Assembly: GCA_039602395.1 (NCBI GenBank)
Contig: JBCNJP010000017.1
Coordinates: 6,528,738 to 6,592,737, forward strand
Direction: 5' to 3'
Length of the DNA: 64,000 bases
From: Deinandra increscens subsp. villosa
Taxonomy: Eukaryota; Streptophyta; Magnoliopsida; Asterales; Asteraceae
Numbering within the stretch: the first letter of the stretch is position 1; each line of letters starts with the position of its first letter. The notes below the pieces were generated by a model that was given only the letters and a program-made list of their open reading frames with translations, was not told the origin of the DNA and searched no databases. The translations under genes and the position numbers were made by a program. Of the stretch, positions 34,837 to 47,409 are shown in pieces.

Positions 34837-37800
34837 TTACAAAAAATAATCAGGTGTCTTGCGGGTAGTATCTGGTTCAATCTGTCTTGGAGCTGGATCG
34901 AATTGGAGAAAGTTTTGGTCCATGTTTTCCCCTATTTCAAGTATCGCAGCCATGTTTCCACACCGATAGCAGTAGTTTGGAGCGCTAAATACTGTCACGA
35001 CGTTTTTGTCCTGTCATCACCATGCGTGAAAACAATTTAGAGACTAATAAACACCATCATTGAAGAAAATCACAAAAATAAACCTGTTAACAAAAAGAAG
35101 TACAAACTGGCGACTACTTTCTTCACATGCATGTGTATGCCCAACAGTACTTGTGAGTTGAGTGCCAAATGGCTCCAACCCGTTTCGTAAAGGTTTTGTT
35201 TATAGAGCGGGTGTATTATTTTCTTTTATCATGTTCATTTCATTACGTATTTCCTTTCCTATTTTATTTCTCTCTCTCAAGAATTCAAGAAATACCACTC
35301 TCAGTTTTATGAAACATCAGTTGATATTGTAATCTATAGTGGCTGTTCAATTGTTTGAGCATGCTATATATATGCTCAGATTTAATTTATGATACAAGAC
35401 TTTTCAATAAGTTTTCTGGAAACAACTATCCTTTTAAATGACTTATTTTAACGGCTAAATTTTACACCAACCCGCCTTTGGCAGGGCTTGAACCCTTGAT
35501 CTCAAGGAGAGCAACACCTTAACTCCAATGGCTTTGCCAATTGGACCCAACCCCTCACCCTATCCTTTTTAAATGAATTAGTAAGTTAGTTACATACAAA
35601 CAAAATTAGTTTTTATATAACTTGTTTTGTGAATCCTCTACAAGGAATGCAAGTAATGACTATTATTTTTATATAAATAATTTTCTAATATCTTAGTGGT
35701 AGTTATACTCATGGTTCTAAAAATACGAGCATCAGGGGGCGCATAATGTGCAATGTGCACGCCATAATTGATGCAATGTGATTCCATTGTTGCAGTGTGA
35801 TGTGGTCTGATGCGATGAGAGGCATTGTGTGATTGACCAATATTTGAACAATGAGACCATTGATTGCTATGAATTGGAGTTTTTTTTTTTAAGTATCTGA
35901 GTAAACAAATATGACCATCGATTGAGCAATAGATTTGAGTGTTTAAGCAAATCTGAAGAGTGATGATTATAATGTCTTATGTATTAGTGTCTTAAAGTTA
36001 AAAATGAAAAATATCATCTATAAGTAACTTTTTAGTATTTTCTAATAATGAAAGACTCACATATGTGACGTGCGCACATTGCACATTTCATGCAGCGCAT
36101 TGGCATTTGGGATCAAAATGCATCAAAGCATCACACGCTTTTTAAAACCAAGGTTAGTGATATTTGCCTAGTGTGATTTAATTGATATCATACGCGGCAC
36201 ACGATTTTACGTAAGTAATCACTATCAAATTTATATATTCCCTGATTACACACTTGGCACAAACTAATTAGGCAGATACAGTGTAACATCTGGCCTCTCA
36301 TACCAACCACTATTATCTGCTTTGCCCACGAAGAGCTCACAGATTTGATTTTGGTTGCTTGAGTGAAAACTTCTCACGGGTCACCCATTGCTCCCACTCA
36401 AGCAAGTTTAACTGAGTGCTCCTCAGATTCACGACCAATACGCCGAAAACCCGTTGATGATATTTGAGGTCCAGTATTCCTTATAAACCTTACATCTCTC
36501 ATGTCTACGGTCTATTTGGATTTGCCTAGGGTGTTACATATTACTCATTCTATGTGCCTTGGGACGCATCTGTACGCCACAATGCTAGTGAGCTAGTCTT
36601 CCATATAAATTTAAAATTACTTTTTTTAGAAAAAGAACCAAACAAAATAAGAAAAGTCAATGGCGATTTTTCATGACTTTTTGGGCCAAAGAGACGATTT
36701 TAGTAAATCTGAGGATGACTAACCTGGCACCAGTTAAAACCCTCCATGACAAGCTGATGAGCTCTTGAGATGAGAGAAAGTCCATTTGTATGGTTAAACT
36801 GAGATGCTATATCTTGCCCAAACGTGTAGCCGGCTCCACGTGGAGATATGCCCCACCCACATCGATCATCTGGATCAGACCACAACAGGTCACACATTGG
36901 TCCTTCGTGTGGGACCTACAAAAAAACTCACCCAAAATGCATCAGCAAATTCCAAGTCACCAGTTACTGCAGGATAAGGGAAATGAAATACCTCCTGTAT
37001 GCGGTCCAAGGATCTGATATTGTCTAGTGTATCCAATGATGGTGAAAGTCCTCCATGCAAGCAAAAGATCTATGAAGTAAAAAAACTGTCAAAGTTATTG
37101 TAAGATGAATGGCACTTATAAACATAAAATTGGTAAAATTCTAACCTGGCTCTCAATAAGTGCTGTAAGAGGCAAGTAATCAAAAAGGTCGGTAAAATGC
37201 TTCCAAACATTAGCATTTCCATACTTTCTCAAACATTCATCATAAAATCCATATCTGAGTTGACCAAAAAGGTATTTGAGTGACCAAATATCAGGAAAGA
37301 TGTTTAGTAGAACTTTTGACCTTTGTTTGTGTTAATTATGTTGTAAACCTTAATATACGTACATACAAACATACATCCAGAGGGGCATTCATTTCAGAAC
37401 CAATAATATGTTGAGAACCACTATAACCCTTGTACTATTTACTATATAAATTGACTAGAGTGCATGTAGAGTTCAATATGTTTTAAGATTTATTTTTAAT
37501 AAATATCTTAGTTATAGCCTTTTATCTAAAAATGCATACGTGCATATTTTTATACCTTTTCTTTAGAAAAAAGAACTCAGGAGAGAGGAGATGAAATCAT
37601 AGAAAGAGTGGGAGAGAGATATCAACCAGTAGTTTTTAAAATTTTACGCTTTTCATTAAAGCGTTGTAAACGTGCTTATGCGGTTCTCAATGATCTCGAG
37701 ATAATATTGGTTTTAAAATGAACATGCCCCCATTCACACACACGTGCATTTCTCCATTTTTTGAATAAGAAAGTAAAGGTCTTACACTTGAGTGATCTGC

Positions 37801-39801
37801 CTGCTCTCATGATTTCCTCGAAGAATTGTAAGTCTATCTCTATAACGAACTTTTAGAGCCACTAAGAGTGTGACGGTTTCCACGGAATAGTAACCACGAT
37901 CTGTGATAATTTTGTGATTAGAACAGTCTTAATCAAAATACTAAATTGCTCAACGTAATTAAACAGCCTTAACATTAGGAAAAAAACCAGTTTAGTATGT
38001 GGTGCAGCATGATAAATGTAAAAAAAAAAGTATCTGTAAATGGAACTTGCAAAGATATCTCTGTAGCTACCAATTTACCACTGTAAAGTCAGCATCACTT
38101 AACAAAAATAATGAGAAGGAATTGGCAGATAACTAAGGAATAATTGGGAAATTGCCAAAAAAAAAAAAGGTATACTGCTCACACAATTGATTATAATTAT
38201 GAATGATCAATAGAGTTGATACTTACTCTTACTTCTGTGTAGGCCACTTATAACTGTTAATAAAACGGACTCAAGAAGACACAACTGCCACTTCACAGGA
38301 TCATATGCCACATAATCATAGCACTAAGCACAAGCAGAAGCAATGTTGCACACTTGCACAACCACAATATACAACTATTTCATCATCTTTGTTTGACCTA
38401 ATTTTGGCCTATTTGCCTACAGGAGGCAATATATCACCTTCTTAAACATAAAAAGATGAACGATAAACGGCACAAGAACTTTAACACGGTTTGGTCGATG
38501 TGACCTACATGCACAGCCTGCAAGTAGGTTATCTTATTATACTCAGCACACCAAAGACTACAATACATGACATGGGTATATATAGATAGAAATTAAGGTT
38601 AATGACTTAGGGACCAAGAAAATATAAACACGCCCTAAATAAAATAACCGTCCCCAAGGCCTTCACACCCAACAGTATACATCTGATATCTAAAAATTGT
38701 CAATCAAACTACTTGAATTGGTACTGATATAAGAAAACATTACACAACTTGTACACTATAGTTTTACCAATAAAACCATCTAAAGAGTTAAGACTTCAAG
38801 ATTGTAGAAAAGCCTGCTTTCTCAGATTCTGTATCAATATCTTCCTAACAACTTATCAATCAGATGAATCACTTCCAGTTAATTTCACATCCACAAAGAT
38901 AGTAATATATGACAATGATCTACCTAAATTTGTAGAAGGTAGCATCTCTGCAATGGAGTTAGCAGATCAAAGGAGAAAGATACAAGATTTTACGTAAAGA
39001 ACAAGCGGTGCAACTGTAACCTAATAAAAAATCAAGATGATATAAAAACTTCAACTATGTACTTGAATTGTCTGCTCCAGAAAATCTTTAAGCAAGAAAC
39101 TTCCTATGATTCGACATGAATCGTCTTCTATTTGTGCATACTAAATAGAGGATGGGCATCATAAGCAACAAACTTGAATAAGTTACAGCTGTTTGGCAAA
39201 ACTCTGGTAACCTTCCTAATTTCAAACAAACAATATAAAGCAAAAACTAACTTTGTCTCCAACAAACTAAAAAAACAACAGATTTAGCAACCTCATAAAA
39301 TATCAACATCATCCTCTATTGTGCAAATCTGTTAAGCTTTTTGTATGAAAACTTCCAAAAAAACTTGTACAGATCTCCACAGGTACAACAATAAGCACAA
39401 ATTGCAACACATCAACAAAAGTGATTTCTATTCCTATAGATCCTAAATTGTGTAACAATCAAATCATCCATAAATCTCACAAATACACAAGGTAAACAAA
39501 GCACAAAATTAAAAAAAAATATATATTAACAAATTAACAAATTCTCACCAACGTAATCGCCCATGAAGAGATAATTGGTATCCGGAGGATTTCCACCTAT
39601 CCGAAACAGCTCGATTAGATCGTAAAACTGGCCATGAATATCACCGCAAACGGTAACCGGACACTTAACCGGCTGCACATTCCATTCCTCCACAAGTATT
39701 GCCCTAGCTTGATCGCAAAGCGTTTTCACCTCCGATTCCGTCAACGGTTTGCAATCCATCAATTGCTCTAATTGCCGATCTATATCCGCGTGCGACGGCA
39801 T
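34837..39801 (-). CDS. PP2A: Serine/threonine protein phosphatase PP2A catalytic subunit (306 aa, six exons)
   Basis: Exons on the minus strand: 39801-39549, 37900-37786, 37254-37146, 37069-36992, 36915-36724 and 35010-34837. All have GT-AG borders, the phases agree, and they sum to 921 nt. The protein starts MPSHADIDRQLEQLMDCKPL. It holds every metal and catalytic motif of the PPP family: CGDIHGQFYDL, GDYVDRGYYS, RGNHESRQ, CLHGGLSPS, SDPDDRCGW, SRAHQLVMEG and the YRCGN region. It ends TPDYFL, the conserved tail whose Leu is methylated. N-terminus and six-exon layout fit plant subfamily I. It acts in cytosol and nucleus as the catalytic part of trimeric PP2A. Introns 1 (1648 bp) and 5 (1713 bp) are enlarged by insertions. 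No defect seen. Confidence 0.97.
35455..35560 (-). mobile_element. SINE-like fragment in PP2A intron 5
   Basis: On the minus strand, an A-box-like TTGGCAAAGCCATTGGAGTT (35540-35521) precedes a B-box GGGTTCAAGCCC (35495-35484). The distance fits a tRNA-derived Pol III promoter. Ends and TSD are unclear. Confidence 0.5.
35710..36152. repeat. MITE-like element in PP2A intron 5
   Basis: The ends CATGGTTCTAAAAATACG and CTTGGTTTTAAAAAGCG (right end inverted) form short TIRs. The interior is rich in GATGCAATG/GCATTGTG motifs. The flanks share only GTTA, so the TSD is weak. Confidence 0.45.
36282..36538 (-). mobile_element. Cassandra-like TRIM solo LTR with 5S rRNA-derived core, PP2A intron 5
   Basis: On the minus strand the segment starts TGTAACACCC and ends GATGTTACA, 257 bp. 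Its centre reads CAGTTAAACTTGCTTGAGTG then GGAGCAATGGGTGACC and GAGAAGTT. This follows the internal promoter end of plant 5S rRNA (AGTTAAGCGTGCTTGG ... GGATGGGTGACC ... GGGAAGT). Cassandra TRIM elements are known for 5S sequence in their LTRs. The flanks give no clear 5-bp TSD. Confidence 0.7.
38176..38674 (-). mobile_element. Solo LTR (copia-like) in PP2A intron 1
   Basis: On the minus strand it runs from TGTTGGGTGTGAAGG to GTGTGAGCA, 499 bp, with a TATATATACCC box. GTATAC is present on both sides (38170-38175 and 38675-38680), one base more than the usual 5-bp duplication. No internal retroelement sequence remains. Confidence 0.75.
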
Positions 39802-40060
39802 TTTCCCCTTCCGTTTTCCGATCGAATTTCCAACAGATCGAAGATCGGATCACAAGGAAGAAGAAGAAGAAAAATTAAGATCCCTAAAATTGATGATTTT
39901 ATGAAACAAATATCAAAACCTGATCGGATTTTGCATAACGAAAACGCTAGCGGTGGATTTCAATATCATTTTCCGGCATAAACACAGATTCGAATCATTG
40001 ACTTCAGATTTCTCTCTCTAGAATTTGCCAAAAGAAAGAAAAGATTTTTTTTTGTGTGTA
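39802..40060 (-). promoter_or_regulatory. 5' UTR and proximal promoter of PP2A
   Basis: GA/TC-rich leader directly upstream of the PP2A start, with GAGAGAGA at about 40012-40020 on the minus strand. No TATA box could be assigned with confidence. Confidence 0.45.
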
Positions 40061-40150
40061 TATGTAAATCCGTATAGCAAAATTGAAAATATCATCTTGG
40101 TCCTTGTATTTTGTTATGTGTCAACTTTGACATGCTAGTTTGGAAAATTG

Positions 40151-40510
40151 GATTTTATTAATCTTAATTATCGATTATTGGCCGGTATTAATCCAAACTA
40201 TGTTTTTTTTCTTCTTATAATAATCCTAACTTTTTTAGTATTGCATTATAAAAAATCTCTGTTAAAAAAAGAAACTCTCATTAGTTTTTACTGATTATGC
40301 ATCCTACATGTCCTTTTAAATAAAATATTTTTGACACTTAGATAAAAAAATGACACGTAGGATGCATAGTCAGCAAAAAATATGTAGGGTTTGTTTTTTT
40401 AATGGAGGTTTGCTATAGTCCAATACTTGAAAAGTTAGGATTATTATAGGAAAAAAACGTAGTTCGGATTAATATAGGCCAATAATCAACAATTGAGATT
40501 AATAAAATCT
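40151..40510. repeat. Fold-back MITE
   Basis: The arms GATTTTATTAATCTTAATTA (left) and GATTTTATTAATCTCAATTG (right, inverted) continue as imperfect inverted repeats (GATTATTGGCC, TTAATCC, AATAATCCTAAC) for about 90 bp. The loop holds two facing ATGCATCCTACRTGTC-type motifs. TSD not resolved. Confidence 0.7.
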
Positions 40511-43500
40511 AATTTTTCTTATTTTATTCACTTAAACCTATTATCTTATATTTTTAGTTGTTTATGTATATTTATAATTTGTCTAGTTTATTTATTTTTG
40601 TTTCAGGAGTGGTTTTATGATTATCAAGTTTATAATTTTCTATTCGATTAAATGATGATTAAGTTTATTTTTTTGTTTCAACGTTCTTGCGAAAGGGATT
40701 TTTTTTTTGTCCTTGTATTTTGTTATGTGTCAACTTTTATTTTTTCGTTTCAACTTCTTGTCTAAGTTTATTATATATTTATTGTTTCGTATATCCATGG
40801 TATTCTCGTGGTAAGCGCGGTCAGTAAACCACTCATTAAAACAATTTACCAATTTAGAAAGGGTAACTTGAAAGTGAAAATTGTTAACTTATTGTCATGG
40901 CTACTCCCATGGATGTCCAAAAGCTAGCCAATCTGTCTCGCTCAGGGGGGGGGGGGGGTAGCCACATCCTGATCAATGTTACATTGGATATGCTACTATA
41001 TCATTGTAGGACTTTCCTTGATGAATATAGCTCTCCCCAATGAGGACACTAGGAGTAGTCTGTAAACCCAATTGATTCAGCATAAATCAAGTAGATACGA
41101 TCTTTAAACATTTGGTCCTTGACATAATGGACAGTTAATTAGACTCAGGAAGTGTCATATCATATGACTAATCAAATTTAGTAGTCAGAGTGGGTTTCAC
41201 GAAAATAAATATCTTACAAAATCATGTTAGACATATAGAATATTATCAATACAAGAATAATGGAGTTGTTAACTTGTTATAAGGTGATGATAAATCATAT
41301 ATTGACGTGACTTGATCAATACTAAGGATATTTGTACTCACAAAATCAATCGTACATATGATAGTTCATATTGTCTAAATGATTGATTGCTCATGCTAGC
41401 GGCATCTGGAGTGATTTATTAAACAATATGTGGCACGAGATACTTGATAATTACTAGGTCTTCGAATAAGTGTGGTTGGGATAAGATAGATAGAATATGA
41501 TGTTTTACTCGTTAGAGCATTCACAACAGGTTCTTCATCTCTATCTCCATCTCTAAAATTTTGAGCTTTGTAAATATAACTTCACTAAATATAGAGGTCA
41601 CTTTTAATCCATCTCTTTCTACACACCGACACATGGTATATTCTGACCATAATATGTATATGACAATATGACTGACTTGAGCATCAAAGTGTCCTCATAG
41701 TTAAACCCATTGGACTCTCTAACAAGCATTTTACTGTGGTTGCTACCGATGCTTCAATCGGCGAGGGGAAACCAAAAATAAGATCACCATGGATCTGAGA
41801 TGATGTCGTCTTTTCTTTATCCAGATGAGCATCTAATCTCCTTGAAACTTTATGTGAGAGGAATTTGTGTAAAAATATGGAATACTCAATTGATTGCGTT
41901 ACAATTTATAGAGATTATAAAGAAACCGTAATTAACCTAATGGGCCTGTAGGTTTATACTAGAAACCTAATCTAATAAATTCCAATAGTTTGATTCTTTA
42001 TTTTTCTGTCATATGTCATATGAAGAAAAAAAAATTTATTTGTACCAGAGATTAAGCCACGTATTGACCAATGACCATGACAACATTTCAATCGTAAATG
42101 AAACATTGTGTTAGTATTAGATGTTAAGTAAAAAGTTACTAGCCATGAATGAGATTTCAATGGTAAATGAAATTTTATGTTTTTACTAATTAGAGATTAA
42201 GCATGGTATTCATCATAAAGGAGATTTTATGTGTACTTTTGTAGGCAGTTATAGTTCATGATTAATGGGAATTTTATATATTTTTTGAACCTATATTCTT
42301 AAATTTTACTTCTAGTTATTAATCTATTACCAATAAAAACCACATATGTTTTGCTATGAGTACCCTAGAAAGACTTTCTCTTATGTTTTAGGATCAAACT
42401 TGAGTTATCATCCATAGATGCTAGGCCATTTGGTTCATTTCCTATATACAGTTAGATTATCTCCTAGTTTGCACATATATAATTTCTTTCTTACAAGGGT
42501 TTTAGCTACTATTTTATATATAATACTATCATTTTTAGTGAAAGTCACACTTAGGTCTTTATCACATAGTTATCCTACATTGACTAATTAAGTTAAATAT
42601 CAAGTTCCAACATGCTCTACATTAGTAAAATTATATTTTCATGAGGTAAGTTAACTTTACTAATTACTTTTCCTCTTAGGTAGCTTTCAAATATAACATG
42701 AACACCTGCATATTTCTTGTAAGAAGTAAACACGTGTTTTTCCAAAAGCTTATAGCCCATAGTATCTTGGTGTTTTATAAGGTGCCACTTTCTTAACGGT
42801 TCAAGGTTTCAATCCCATAATAAAAGAGTGGTGTATGAATTTTGCCTTTAAAAAGTAGGGAAAATTTCACAGAAAAGTAAACAAGTTTCAAAAGTGTTTC
42901 AATTAGGTCACTCGTATAGTTTTTCTCCCAATTATATAACTTAACATTCAAATCGAGCCATGTCAATTTTTTCATGTGTTTCAAAACAAAAAAAAATAAA
43001 AAAATTAGAGAACAAGATGTTGGGGTCGGATTTTTTAATATATAATAATATTTATTAAATTAAAAAACACTTTATATACATTAAAATTTTATAAGAATGT
43101 TAAAATTCATGTTATCACTCGATGTTAGCCTTAAATAAAAGTGAAAAAAGAAATAAAATACTATCATCACGGTTACCTATGAAATGGATGAAAAAACCCT
43201 TAATTTTGATGAAATATGAATGTCGAGTGAGCTAATTAAAAAACTTTTAAAACTTGAGTGATTTAATTGAAACACTTTTAAAACTTAGTTACTTTTCTAC
43301 AAAATTACCTAAAAAAAAATAAGCAAGTATTTTCTCCTTAGTCACTTGTTTTGAGCATATCCAAGAATCCACTTCACTTGCTTGGTACCTAATATTTCAT
43401 GGTATGATATGATTAGTACTGATGTTTATGGGCCTTGACTTAATGACTTTTGATATTGTTATCTTGAAATATCTTTATTGCTAAAGTCAATCCCATGTTT

Positions 43501-44374
43501 GATAATTTGTGTCATGAAATCCTTACATTACTTATTGTTCCATCACCCCCACACTTCACCCAAGAGTGATTAACTGAAGGTGCCCTTTGTTGTTGTGATA
43601 TTTGCACATTCACAAATCATATGAAAATGTTCCATCACTTCCATAACATTCTAGAGTTCATTTCTTTTCATGTTGTGGTCTTTCTTTTATGAGATCACAT
43701 ATCCACCCCTTATTCTGAAGTTTCTTACCATCTTAGCATACTCTTCATCCTCTTTACCATCTTCATATTCATCATCAATTGATGTTTTCTTTATGGCTTT
43801 GGCATGTAATGCAATAGAGTTCATGAACATTCAAAAATGATACGCGATCTATACTATTAACATCTAGGCATTGGCACTTTTCAGAGTTCCAAACTACCAA
43901 GTTTCAGTCAATTGGAGAAAAGATACGAGGAGGCCTATTGATACAACAAAACTCAGATACTTATAAGAACGTCTTATTATTTAACAAAAAAGTTATACAT
44001 AATATATACATTACACCATTTGGGATACAAATGCCTGGAGACTTCAAAGTTATAGGAGTACAATGAACTGAAATTTATTTGAATCCAAAAATTGTTTCAA
44101 TACACATTATGCTTCTTATTTAAAAAAAAGGCCGTAAGACTCTACTAGACGTATGAGGAAGAATCGTACGTACATACATACATGCATACATACACACATA
44201 CATACATCTTGTAAAATAGAAAGATGGAGATATATATATAGTTAAAACACATATAACCTTTTCTTTCCTGTAGTTTCTTGATCAATACCTTCATGAGATA
44301 TCAAAGTTTGTCCCTTTGATGGCATCTTCTTAGTGAGGAATACTTATTGCCATTGATTGTTGATTTTGATGAAA
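40511..44374. other. Gene-free AT-rich region with decayed retroelement sequence
   Basis: No intact gene. A 13-base G run lies at about 40946-40958. The stretch 41000-42000 resembles old copia interior/LTR sequence on the minus strand (for example AACCTAATGGGCCTGTAGG near 41935) but is too decayed to bound. A CATA microsatellite lies at about 44168-44207, beyond the 3' end of the bHLH gene. The rest shows nothing recognisable. Confidence 0.4.
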
Positions 44375-46921
44375 TCATGTTGTTCTTTCAAAGTTGCCAC
44401 CAATTTGCATGTGCAACCATTCTGGCGATGAACCGCTTGTGGGTTGTGATGCAAATGGCACCCCAGCCATTTCGAATGACTGTTGACCAAACTGAAACAC
44501 CAGCATTGACTTGTTATGTTGATACATTTGTCAAACCAAGAATCAGTTAACATAACCGTAGAGGTGGGAAATGGGCAGGTCGGGTAACAAGTCAAAGGGG
44601 TAAAAGTTTACACGCCGAATCACTTTTTGTCCATTTTTTTTAGATAATTACAGTAAGGGAGTGTTCTTTACATAACCAAAAGTATTACAAGAACAATGAG
44701 AACTAATCAAAATCATTATTTTGTTTGTGTATATATTTAAGATTCCATCATGAGTCATGACTCTAGAATTCGTTATTGGGATGTAAATATACTTGAATAA
44801 ATATGTACATATTTACGTATATTTATTTATGTGTATTCATATACTATAAACATCTACACGTGTAGCTTCACTACAATTCTCTACGAAAAAAGAGAGATGA
44901 GAGAAATTAAAAAAGTTAATTAATTAGAGACAAATCATTCTAACCTTCTTCATCATATATTTGTCCACTTAAATTTTAATAATAAATACATGAGTTTTAT
45001 TGGTTCTTATAGTTCTTACACTATTTGTGGTTATGTAAAAGGCACACACCAATTAGTCTGTCGAATAAGATCACAAAAGTTATAGTAATAACTGATTTTT
45101 GATTAGAGCAATTTAGTAGGTCGCATACACCGAAAAAAGGCTTTGGGCGACTTTCGACCTAATTGACATGTAACATTTTAAGCTGCTATTTTTTAAATTT
45201 TTTTAAGATTGCCCTCTTCATACAATCCAAATCCCATTTGACACAAACAATATAAAAGACAAAGCATTCTATACAACTTACATCTTTTGAGGGAAACCCT
45301 TGGGGACTTGGGTGTGATCTTGAAGTGACAGCTTCAAGCTTCATTGATAAGAACTGTCACACTCGACTTAATTAGCATAATGAACATTGTCGTGTTGAAA
45401 TGGGAATACAAATAATGACCCGAAAGAAATGTAAGTGTGCTTACCTCGACCTGCTGCTGTAGCGATTGAATGTAATTAATTATCTCATCAAGGACCAGTG
45501 CTTTCCCTATAACCTGAAGATCACATAATTGATGCCTTTAGCCTTTCATAAGCTTTTGAAACATGTTTTTAATTTCTAATATGAAACTCATAAAAACTTT
45601 CTGCAAGTGTTCTTCATATGCACCCATCAAAGAGAGTCTAAACTCTAAACCTAAAACCCAAAACAATAAATCACACCTTATTACAACCCGGGACAAGATC
45701 TTGAAGAATTTTCATCCTTTCACTTATCTTCTCTCTTCTAGCCTGACCACAAAATGGGTCAAATACTCAAAAATTCAGCAAAAATAGAACCATACAAGAA
45801 ATTTGATCTTTATAAAACATAACGGAAAACAAAACTAATTCGATGGTCTTATAAAGTTGGAAAATTTACCCTTTCGGCTAAACTGTGGCTATCAGTTGCT
45901 TGACCTCTTCTTGCCCGAACATGAATGTAATCTTGCTTGGATGGTTCAGACGGTTTCACATCGTTTTCGGCTCTCTTGCCTTCTGGTTTGGACTCTGAGT
46001 TGTCGCTTTCAAGCGCCAAAGTCTTCAACCGTTTACTATCACCATCAAGCTGATCAAAATTTCACAACTTTTCATAAAAAATTAAGAAGTCTACTCATGA
46101 GATTGAGCAAATTAAATTGAAAATTGAATATAATTACTGTTTCAATTCCAAATTTAAATTAATTAGCATCAATTTCATCCAATTGTGACCATGAAAGTCA
46201 CAACTTTTCAAAAAAAATTAAGAAGTCTACTGATGAGATTGAGGAATTTCGAATTGAAAATTGAATATAATACTGTTTCAATTCCAAATTTAAATAAACT
46301 AGTATCAATTTCATCCAATTTTGACAATGAAAGTCACAACTACTTTTCATAAAAAATTAAGAAGTCTACTGATGAGATTGAGCAAAAGGAATTGAAAATT
46401 GAATATAACAGTGTTTCAATTCCAAATTTTAATAAATTAACATCAATTTCATCCAATTTTAACCATAAAAGTTGTTCAGAAGAACAAATAACAACTGAAA
46501 ACAGAGAATCATACATACACATTCATACCAGATTTCATAAACAAACAATATATCATCATTTTGCAATATCAATTTTGATAAAAACAAAACTACTGTTGAG
46601 TAACTAATTAATTACCATTCTATCCCCATTGCTCCGGCTGCTAGTTGAAACACCTTTACACAAATCATCATCTTCTTCACGCCTCTTCTTACTCTGATTA
46701 CCATTTCCATTTCCATTTCCATTTCCTCTCTGCTCCATAACCATCGAATCATCCACACACACACCACTATTATCCCCTAACTGAGTCACACCATACGACG
46801 CCGCATTGCCACCGCCACCCATATTCATCGGAAACGGCCAGATCTCGGCCAAATTACACAGCGAAGACGCCGTATTACCTGGCCGGAAATCTCCTCCGTT
46901 CATCATCACCGGCGGATCCAC
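44375..46921 (-). CDS. bHLH transcription factor, bHLH79-like (269 aa, six exons)
   Basis: Exons on the minus strand: 46921-46616, 46049-45870, 45742-45677, 45513-45445, 45353-45282 and 44491-44375. Every exon is a whole number of codons with GT-AG borders. The start MDPPVMMNGGDF and the SLCNLAEIWPFPMN motif match the Arabidopsis bHLH79 group. An Asn/Gly-rich disordered part follows. The basic region and helix-loop-helix (about residues 142-210) read DYIHVRARRGQATDSHSLAE, RARREKISERMKILQDLVPG, CNKVIGKALVLDEIINYIQS and LQQQVEFLSMKLEAV. The H-E-R residues for E-box (CANNTG) contact are present. It ends SPEWLHMQIGGNFERTT, as in the family. It should act as a nuclear dimer in growth control; that role is from relatives. 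Intron 1 carries a tandem array. Confidence 0.92.
46060..46473. repeat. Three tandem copies of a ~137-bp unit in bHLH intron 1
   Basis: CACAACTTTTCATAAAAAAT followed by TAAGAAGTCTACTSATGAG recurs at about 46063, 46199 and 46335, each followed by ATTGAATATAA and TTTCATCCAATT. The array reaches to within about 10 bases of the splice acceptor of exon 2. Confidence 0.9.
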
Positions 46922-47352
46922 CGAAACAATTCAACAATTCAACAATTCAACACAAATCAAATCAAATAGGGTTCAAACTTCAAACTTCAAACTTCAAATC
47001 GCCATCCAGCTCGCGGAAACCCTAGATTGCGTGACGTAAACTCCAACGCGAAAGTGCGAACTGGCGAATTAGGTTTGAAGGTATAGATACAGATGAGAGT
47101 GTATGTATATGTATAGACGAATAGACGATAGAGAGATAACTGATAAAGCTGCGGGTGATGGATCTCGTAGGACAGGGGAAGGGAGTTGGGTGCGTAGTGT
47201 ACCCACCAGCGGCGTAAGTTAGCAAGGTAGGCCTGGAAAGAGAGAGAGAGAGAGAGAGAGGTGAAAAGAAGTGACTTCTGAACGAGGATTCTCAGAGTGT
47301 CAATCGTTTCTGTTGTACACCGCCTTTTTTAAAGTTTTCAAAACAGTAATTT
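46922..47352 (-). promoter_or_regulatory. 5' UTR and promoter of the bHLH gene
   Basis: It has short CAATT direct repeats (46928-46950) and an ACTTCAA triplet repeat (46976-46998) just upstream of the ATG, and a (GA)n run at 47240-47261. TATA-like TATACATATACA lies near 47117-47106 on the minus strand. The assignment rests on position. Confidence 0.4.
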
Positions 47353-47409
47353 ATGGATTTCATTTCGTGGTATAAATTATTCATCACGATATATATATTT
47401 AGTCCTCGT

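Noticed and set aside
36282..36538. A functional 5S rRNA gene on the minus strand
   Set aside because: Only the internal promoter end is similar. The rest differs and the block has LTR-type TG...CA ends.
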